Source of the DNA: JBFWVD01 sp050246915
GTDB lineage: Bacteria > Actinomycetota > Acidimicrobiia > Acidimicrobiales > Ilumatobacteraceae
Reading direction: 5' to 3'
NCBI GenBank assembly: GCA_050246915.1
Contig: JBFWVD010000028.1
Location: forward strand, 1-63,369
Length of the DNA: 63,369 bases
A program made the position numbers and the translations under genes. The notes below the pieces were generated by a model. The model saw only the letters and a list, made by a program, of their open reading frames with translations, did no database searches and was not told the DNA's origin. This document shows positions 59,192 through 63,369 of this stretch, one piece after another (the first letter of the stretch is position 1; the number at the start of each line of letters is the position of its first letter).

Positions 59192-61351
59192 ATGTCCACC
59201 ACCCTGGAATCTCCACCTGATCATCCATCGACGAGGGGCGAGCACTGGTTTGCTCGGCTGGGTCGGTTCTCTGCGCGGCGCCGCAAGCCCGTCATGTTGG
59301 TGTGGCTGCTGGTGGCGCTGGCTGCCGCACCCTTGGCGCTCACCGTGAACGGCGCGTTGTCCGGAGCCGGCTGGGAAGCGCAGGGTTCCATCGCTCAGCG
59401 GGTGCGCGACGAGTTGCGTACCGACTTCCCGGGCGTCGGTGCCGAGGCCGCGGTCGTCGTGGTGCGGCAGGCCACGGCGATCACCACAGATCGCGGCGCG
59501 ATCGACGCCATCGTGAAAGGCCTCAACGGCGCCGAAGGCGTCAAAGCCGTGGCCGATCCGCTGTCGATGCCCGCCGAGGCAGGCCTGATCTCTCGCGATG
59601 GATTCACCGCGCTCATCCCCGTCGAGCTGACCGCGTCCGAGGACGCCGATCTGCCCGAGTCCGCAGGTCGGGTGATCGACCACGTCTCCAAGATCGCGCT
59701 GCCAAACGGGGCAATGGCAGAGGTGACCGGTGAATGGCCCGTGTGGAGCGACTTCAACGCCTCCAACGAGGAAGCCCTCCACAAGGCCGAGCTGTTCTCC
59801 GGGCTACCCACGCTGATCTTGTTGTTCATCGCCTTCGGATCAGTGATCGCCGCGGGGCTCCCGTTGATCTTGGCCGTCGCCGGCATCGCCGTCGGGTTCG
59901 CCAGTCTGCACCTCGCTACATCCATCACCCCACTGTCGGTGTGGTCCATGAACTTCTCGATGATGATCGGACTCGCGGTCGGCATCGACTACGCGCTGTT
60001 CATCGTGTCCCGCTACCGCGAGGAACGGGAGGACGGCAAGGACGCATCAGAGGCAATGGCTTCCACGCTCGACACTGCCGGCAAGGCCGTGTTCTTGTCT
60101 GCACTGACTGTGGTGCTATCGCTCTCGGCGGTGTTCCTGGTGCCGATCATGGTGTTCCGGGCCATGGCGCTCGGGATGATCTTCTCCGTTGCTGCGGTGG
60201 CCACGGCGTCGCTCACCTTGCTGCCCGCCGTGCTGGTCGCCCTCGGTGATCGCGTGCTTGTCGCCAGAGCCGAGGACGATCCCGACCGCGCCGCCGAGGG
60301 ACGCTGGACCCGCTGGACCGCGCGAGCCATGAAGCGTCCCGGCATCACGCTGGGTGCAGGCCTCGCCATCTTGCTGGCGCTCGCCGCCCCGGCACTCGGC
60401 ATGCGGCTCGGAATGCCCGGAGCCCGCGTGGTCGATGAGGGGCGCTCCAGCCGCGATGGCTACGAGATGCTCGTCAGCGCCTTCGGCCCCGGTGCCGCGG
60501 GCCCCCTGTTCGTCACCGTCGACGCCGATGAAGCCGAGCAGGTCGTGGCTACCGCCAATGCCGATACCGGCATTGTCGACGCTCGCATCGTGTCCGAACC
60601 CGCCGAGTCTGGGCGAACCGTGGTGCGACTCACACCGTCAACTGCTGTTGACGATGCCGCAACGTCCGATCTCATTGCCCGCCTCCGTGACTCGGTCCCG
60701 GCCGCGGCCCCCTCGGCCGAGGTCGGTGGTCCAGCCGCCCAGAACTACGACCTCACCGGGGTACTCACCGGCAAGGCACCTCTCGCCATCGCCGTGATCA
60801 CCGTCGTTGCGTTCATGCTGCTCCTCATCGTGTTCCGCAGCCTGGCGCTCGCCATCTCGTCGATCATCTTGAACTTCATCAGCGTGGGAGCCGCGTTCGG
60901 GTTCGCCACATTGGTGTTCCAACATGGATTCGGCGCCAGTCTCATCGGCATCAACGAACAAGGATTCGTGGACGCGTGGGCACCGTTGTTCTTCTTCGCT
61001 CTGCTGTTCGGCTTGTCGATGGACTACCAACTGTTCCTGCTGGCCGCCATCCGTGAACGCTACGAAGCGACCGGCGACACACAACTGGCAATCCGGGACG
61101 GCATCGCCCGCACCGGACGCCCCATCACCAACGCCGCGCTCATCATGATCGTGGTGTTCATCGCCTTCGGCGTCACTGGGCCCATCCCGCCCACCGAGCT
61201 CGGCATCACCCTCGCCCTCGCGGTCCTCCTAGACGCCACCATCGTGCGGATGATGCTCGTGCCGTCGCTCATGAAGCTCCTCGGCGAGCGCAACTGGTGG
61301 ATCCCGGCGTGGCTCGACAAGCGCCTCCCCCGCGTCCACTTCTCCCATTGA
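59192..61351 (+). CDS. MMPL-family RND transporter
   Basis: This 719-residue exporter has two MMPL halves, each with one N-terminal membrane helix, a large outer domain and five to six further helices. Recognisable stretches are FSMMIGLAVGIDYALFIVSRYREE in the first half and LLFGLSMDYQLFLLAAIRERYE in the second, with the Asp-Tyr pairs of the proton relay. MMPL proteins export lipids, siderophores or toxic hydrophobic molecules. The ATG at 59192 has GGAG ten bases before. It lies 51 bp downstream of the repressor gene and is probably co-repressed. Confidence 0.92.
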   Translation: MSTTLESPPDHPSTRGEHWFARLGRFSARRRKPVMLVWLLVALAAAPLALTVNGALSGAGWEAQGSIAQRVRDELRTDFPGVGAEAAVVVVRQATAITTDRGAIDAIVKGLNGAEGVKAVADPLSMPAEAGLISRDGFTALIPVELTASEDADLPESAGRVIDHVSKIALPNGAMAEVTGEWPVWSDFNASNEEALHKAELFSGLPTLILLFIAFGSVIAAGLPLILAVAGIAVGFASLHLATSITPLSVWSMNFSMMIGLAVGIDYALFIVSRYREEREDGKDASEAMASTLDTAGKAVFLSALTVVLSLSAVFLVPIMVFRAMALGMIFSVAAVATASLTLLPAVLVALGDRVLVARAEDDPDRAAEGRWTRWTARAMKRPGITLGAGLAILLALAAPALGMRLGMPGARVVDEGRSSRDGYEMLVSAFGPGAAGPLFVTVDADEAEQVVATANADTGIVDARIVSEPAESGRTVVRLTPSTAVDDAATSDLIARLRDSVPAAAPSAEVGGPAAQNYDLTGVLTGKAPLAIAVITVVAFMLLLIVFRSLALAISSIILNFISVGAAFGFATLVFQHGFGASLIGINEQGFVDAWAPLFFFALLFGLSMDYQLFLLAAIRERYEATGDTQLAIRDGIARTGRPITNAALIMIVVFIAFGVTGPIPPTELGITLALAVLLDATIVRMMLVPSLMKLLGERNWWIPAWLDKRLPRVHFSH

Positions 61352-61380
61352 CCATCAACGAGCACCTCGGAGATATCGCC

Positions 61381-61608
61381 ATGAAGTTCGTACGATTCAT
61401 GAACACCGGTCCCGGCCGCGCAATTCGAGTTGCGCTCGGCACACTGCTCATTGCAGTGGGTACCCGTCGGGGTGGACGCGCTGGGCGCGCGTTGGCGGCG
61501 TTCGGTGTACTGCCGCTCGCCACCGGCGCTACCGGCGTCTGCCCGATCAACCCATTGCTCGGCGAACCACTGCGTAGTGGAACGGGTTGCGGGCGGACCT
61601 CGCAGTAG
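61381..61608 (+). CDS. DUF2892 (YgaP-like) membrane protein
   Basis: This 75-residue protein is the second DUF2892 member of the region. GPGRAIRVALGTLLIAVG and FGVLPLATGATGVCPINPLLG form the two membrane segments, and the CPxxPLLG end with Cys57 is the family hallmark. GGAG lies ten bases before the ATG. It is 29 bp downstream of the MMPL gene and ends the cstR-MMPL-DUF2892 unit. The two DUF2892 proteins differ clearly, so they are not a recent duplication. Confidence 0.87.
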   Translation: MKFVRFMNTGPGRAIRVALGTLLIAVGTRRGGRAGRALAAFGVLPLATGATGVCPINPLLGEPLRSGTGCGRTSQ

Positions 61609-61611
61609 AGG

Positions 61612-62895
61612 TCATGCGGTCGCGGCCTCCGCTCGCGGCGTACCGGCGGACAGTTTCGCCGTGTGCGCCGCAGTGAGGAGGACACCGGCGGCGATGGTCG
61701 CCAGACTCGCCAGGATGTGAAAGCCCACGGCCCGCCTGATGAAGCCCGAGGCAAAGCCGGTCAGTCCACCACAGAAGCTCATCATCAAGTCGGCCACACC
61801 TTGTACAGCTACCCGCTCAGTTGCCGGCACTGAGTCGATGAGCAAGGTGGAACCGCCGATGAGGCCGAAGTTCCAGCCGAGCCCCAGCAGCCACAGCGAC
61901 GGGAAGAGCAACTGCTCGACGTCGCCCGATAGGGCCGCCGTGAGCGAGGAGACGACGAGCATCACGGCACCCACCCAGATGGTGTCCACACGCCCGCGCC
62001 GGTCGCTGAAGCGGCCGACCAACGGGCTGAACGCATACATGCCGGCGATGTGCAGCGACACCACGTACTGGCTCACGCCCTCGTGCCCGTGGATCTTGAG
62101 GTGCACCGGCGTCATGGCCATCACCGCGACCATGGTGACCTGTGAGACGACCATGGCGAACACGGCAAGGCGGGCCGATCGATGCCGTCCGATGAGGTTC
62201 ATCGTCGCGCCGATGCGCAACGGCTGGCGCGGCGAACCTGCGGCACTCACGCCACCGGCCACCACGAGTGGGTCCGGGCGCAGACGAATGGCTGTGTTGG
62301 TCATGGCCGCCATGAAGCACACGGCGGTGAACAGCCACGGTCCGGTGTACTTGTGGAGCCCGAACCAGCTCTGACCCGCCCGCTCCATCGGCCCGATGAG
62401 CAGCGGCCCCAGGACCGCACCGCAGGTCGATGCGAACACGATCTTGCTCATGGCCTGGCTGCGCTGTTCGGGCTCGGCAAGATCGGTCGCGGCGTAGCGA
62501 GACAGCAGGTTCGCCGCCTGGCCGTTGCCGTAGAGGAACAATCCGACCAGGAACACCGAGAGGGACTCGGACTCTGCACCCAGTCCGGCAACCAGCGCTC
62601 CCACCACGGCGAGGCCGTAGCCGAGCTCGAGCCCGACGCGGCGACCACGACGTTGCATGAGGCGCGACAAAACCTGTGCCATGAGCGCCGTGCCCATGGT
62701 GACCGTCGCCGTCGCAACGCCAGCCCATGGTGTGGTCTGTCCCAAGATGCCCTGGATGACGAACGCGCCCACGGTGACCGCCGATCCGAGCGCTGCCGCG
62801 CCGACGACCTGCCCGGATGCCAGCACCCGCAGCGTGTGCCGTTGCAGCGCTGCGCGCTCGGCTGGGCTGCAGGTCTCCTCATGAGGCAACGCCAT
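61612..62895 (-). CDS. MFS transporter
   Basis: This 427-residue protein has about twelve hydrophobic segments with a longer cytoplasmic centre, and MFS-like loops (SRLMQRRGRRVGLE and GRFSDRRGRVDTI, the conserved loop between helices). The substrate cannot be told. The ATG at 62895 gives MALPHEETCSPAERAAL; a GTG at 62934 is a possible longer start. It converges on the DUF2892 gene with 3 bp between stops. The tRNA terminator lies on its upstream side. Confidence 0.85.
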   Translation of the reverse strand: MALPHEETCSPAERAALQRHTLRVLASGQVVGAAALGSAVTVGAFVIQGILGQTTPWAGVATATVTMGTALMAQVLSRLMQRRGRRVGLELGYGLAVVGALVAGLGAESESLSVFLVGLFLYGNGQAANLLSRYAATDLAEPEQRSQAMSKIVFASTCGAVLGPLLIGPMERAGQSWFGLHKYTGPWLFTAVCFMAAMTNTAIRLRPDPLVVAGGVSAAGSPRQPLRIGATMNLIGRHRSARLAVFAMVVSQVTMVAVMAMTPVHLKIHGHEGVSQYVVSLHIAGMYAFSPLVGRFSDRRGRVDTIWVGAVMLVVSSLTAALSGDVEQLLFPSLWLLGLGWNFGLIGGSTLLIDSVPATERVAVQGVADLMMSFCGGLTGFASGFIRRAVGFHILASLATIAAGVLLTAAHTAKLSAGTPRAEAATA

Positions 62896-62979
62896 GAGCA
62901 AGTCATAGTCGCTCGGGGAGCGTGCCCTTCTCACCTGACGATGCCCGGCTGCGCGGGCCCATCACCTCATTGCCGCATC

Positions 62980-63015
62980 ACAAAACCACAAGAGGCCTCC
63001 CGATCGGGAGGCCTC
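62980..63015 (-). terminator. intrinsic terminator downstream of the tRNA-Met fragment
   Basis: A perfect 10-base inverted repeat (arms 62992-63001 and 63006-63015) has a GATC loop. Read on the minus strand it is followed by a T-rich tract (TTGTGGTTTTG). It lies 25 bp past the tRNA 3' end on the same strand, the usual place for a tRNA terminator. Confidence 0.7.
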
Positions 63016-63040
63016 CGATGAAGAAGCAACTGCTTCAAAA

Positions 63041-63085
63041 TGGTGGCGGGGACAGGATTTGAACCTGTGACCTTCGGGTTATGAG
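63041..63085 (-). tRNA. 3' half of elongator tRNA-Met (CAT), probable att core
   Basis: On the minus strand the segment runs from the anticodon loop CTCATAA through CCCGA, the variable region AGGTC, the T arm (ACAGG-TTCAAAT-CCTGT) to CCCCGCC-A-CCA. The next bases on the 5' side (plus-strand 63086 onward) do not pair with the anticodon stem and contain no D arm or acceptor strand. So only 45 bases of the gene are present. Such 3'-half copies result from integration of an element by a tyrosine recombinase at a tRNA gene. The geometry puts the element to the right of this point. Confidence 0.8.
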
Positions 63086-63369
63086 TGCACCGACGCCCAT
63101 GGGACCTCGTGGGCGCTCATCGGTGTTCTCCCTGTTGAACGAGCGAATCGGGACCGCCGAGAAGCGCTGTCGTCGGCGCCAGTAGGAGCCCGTTGGTGCT
63201 CGTCGTGTTGTACGACTGTTGTACGGGACAGCTGCCGAGTGGCGCCACCACGCTCGTCTGCGTTGGTGGGCGCGAGTCGTGCTGACACGCTGCTGACAGC
63301 CGCGTCGCCCTGTCGGCCGCATCGTGATCGACGCGGATCGGACGTCGAGGTCATCCAGGACCCCGAAGC
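63086..63369. mobile_element. probable left end of an integrated element (truncated by window)
   Basis: This 284-bp stretch right of the tRNA fragment has no convincing gene. Two pairs of direct repeats occur: TTGTAC at 63208 and 63219, and TGCTGACA at 63280 and 63291. Both pairs are spaced 11 bp, one helical turn, as in the arm-type sites of tyrosine integrases. No integrase is within the window. Confidence 0.45.

Noticed and set aside
60637..60655. GTCAAC...GTTGAC palindrome within the MMPL gene, with similar TCAA-TTGA pairs near 39208 and 55962
   Set aside because: Most copies are inside coding sequence or between convergent genes and vary in spacing; I cannot separate them from chance.
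63035..63322. 95-codon minus-strand frame crossing the tRNA fragment
   Set aside because: Its end (RRSQVQILSPPPF) is the familiar false translation of a tRNA 3' half.
1..63369. CRISPR arrays, rRNA genes and transposase genes
   Set aside because: I looked for regularly spaced direct repeats, rRNA-like stretches and transposase motifs and saw none; the only repeats are the short tandem ones listed.

Overview
The window is 63.4 kb of high-GC DNA with densely packed genes, many GTG or TTG starts and many ATGA stop/start overlaps. The gene content points to an actinobacterium: WS/DGAT wax-ester/triacylglycerol synthases, several F420-type luciferase-like oxidoreductases, a TIGR03086 (mycothiol-linked) protein, a LuxR-LAL regulator and a GlnR-like box before a urea transporter. 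A lineage near Acidimicrobiia would fit, but that is an inference from style and content, not from a marker gene. A run of exactly 100 N (42729-42828) shows the sequence is a scaffold with one unsized gap.

Region 1 (1-15.3 kb) is a neutral-lipid region. It holds three WS/DGAT acyltransferases (one partial), two patatin-like lipases, glycerol-3-phosphate dehydrogenase GpsA, a PlsB-type acyltransferase, a HAD-PlsC fusion, a monoacylglycerol-lipase-like hydrolase, an acyl-CoA synthetase and two further alpha/beta hydrolases. Together they could make glycerol-3-phosphate, acylate it, dephosphorylate it, esterify it and mobilise the product. Region 2 (15.4-23.2 kb) is mixed: two luciferase-like oxidoreductases, an iron-sulfur (6-4)-type photolyase with all four cluster cysteines, a sugar-isomerase-like TIM barrel, a large LuxR-LAL regulator and an unknown small protein.

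Region 3 (23.3-44.6 kb) looks like a catabolic island. A minus-strand block encodes an abhydrolase-10 protein, a type-B carboxylesterase, three tandem paralogues of a tannase-like hydrolase with a C-terminal PKD domain, and an amidase. A divergent plus-strand block encodes a luciferase-like oxidoreductase, a paired acyl-CoA dehydrogenase (one subunit with a five-unit peptide repeat), a dihydroxyacetophenone-dioxygenase-like cupin and an acetoacetate-decarboxylase-like protein. An N-acyl-D-amino-acid deacylase runs into the assembly gap, and a fourth PKD-hydrolase paralogue emerges from it. Region 4 (44.6-49.5 kb) is a complete urtABCDE urea ABC transporter operon with a GlnR-like box; no urease is in view.

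Region 5 (49.8-61.6 kb) is the most striking. A CsoR/CstR-family repressor lacks the copper-ligand histidine but keeps both cysteines, as persulfide-sensing CstR proteins do. Five good and one weak copies of a 16-bp operator (ATACCC...GGGTAT) lie before a cysteine-desulfurase-like enzyme, a methyltransferase, a DUF2202 lipoprotein, a CstB-like persulfide dioxygenase/rhodanese operon (with rhodanese and TauE/SafE permease), and the repressor itself with an MMPL exporter and a DUF2892 protein. I read this as a reactive-sulfur regulon with several members not usually assigned to it. An ECF sigma/anti-sigma pair, another DUF2892 protein and a flippase-like membrane protein sit inside it.

The right end holds an MFS transporter, a terminator, and the 3' half only of an elongator tRNA-Met. 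This is the signature of an integration (att) site, and the inserted element would lie to the right, beyond the window.
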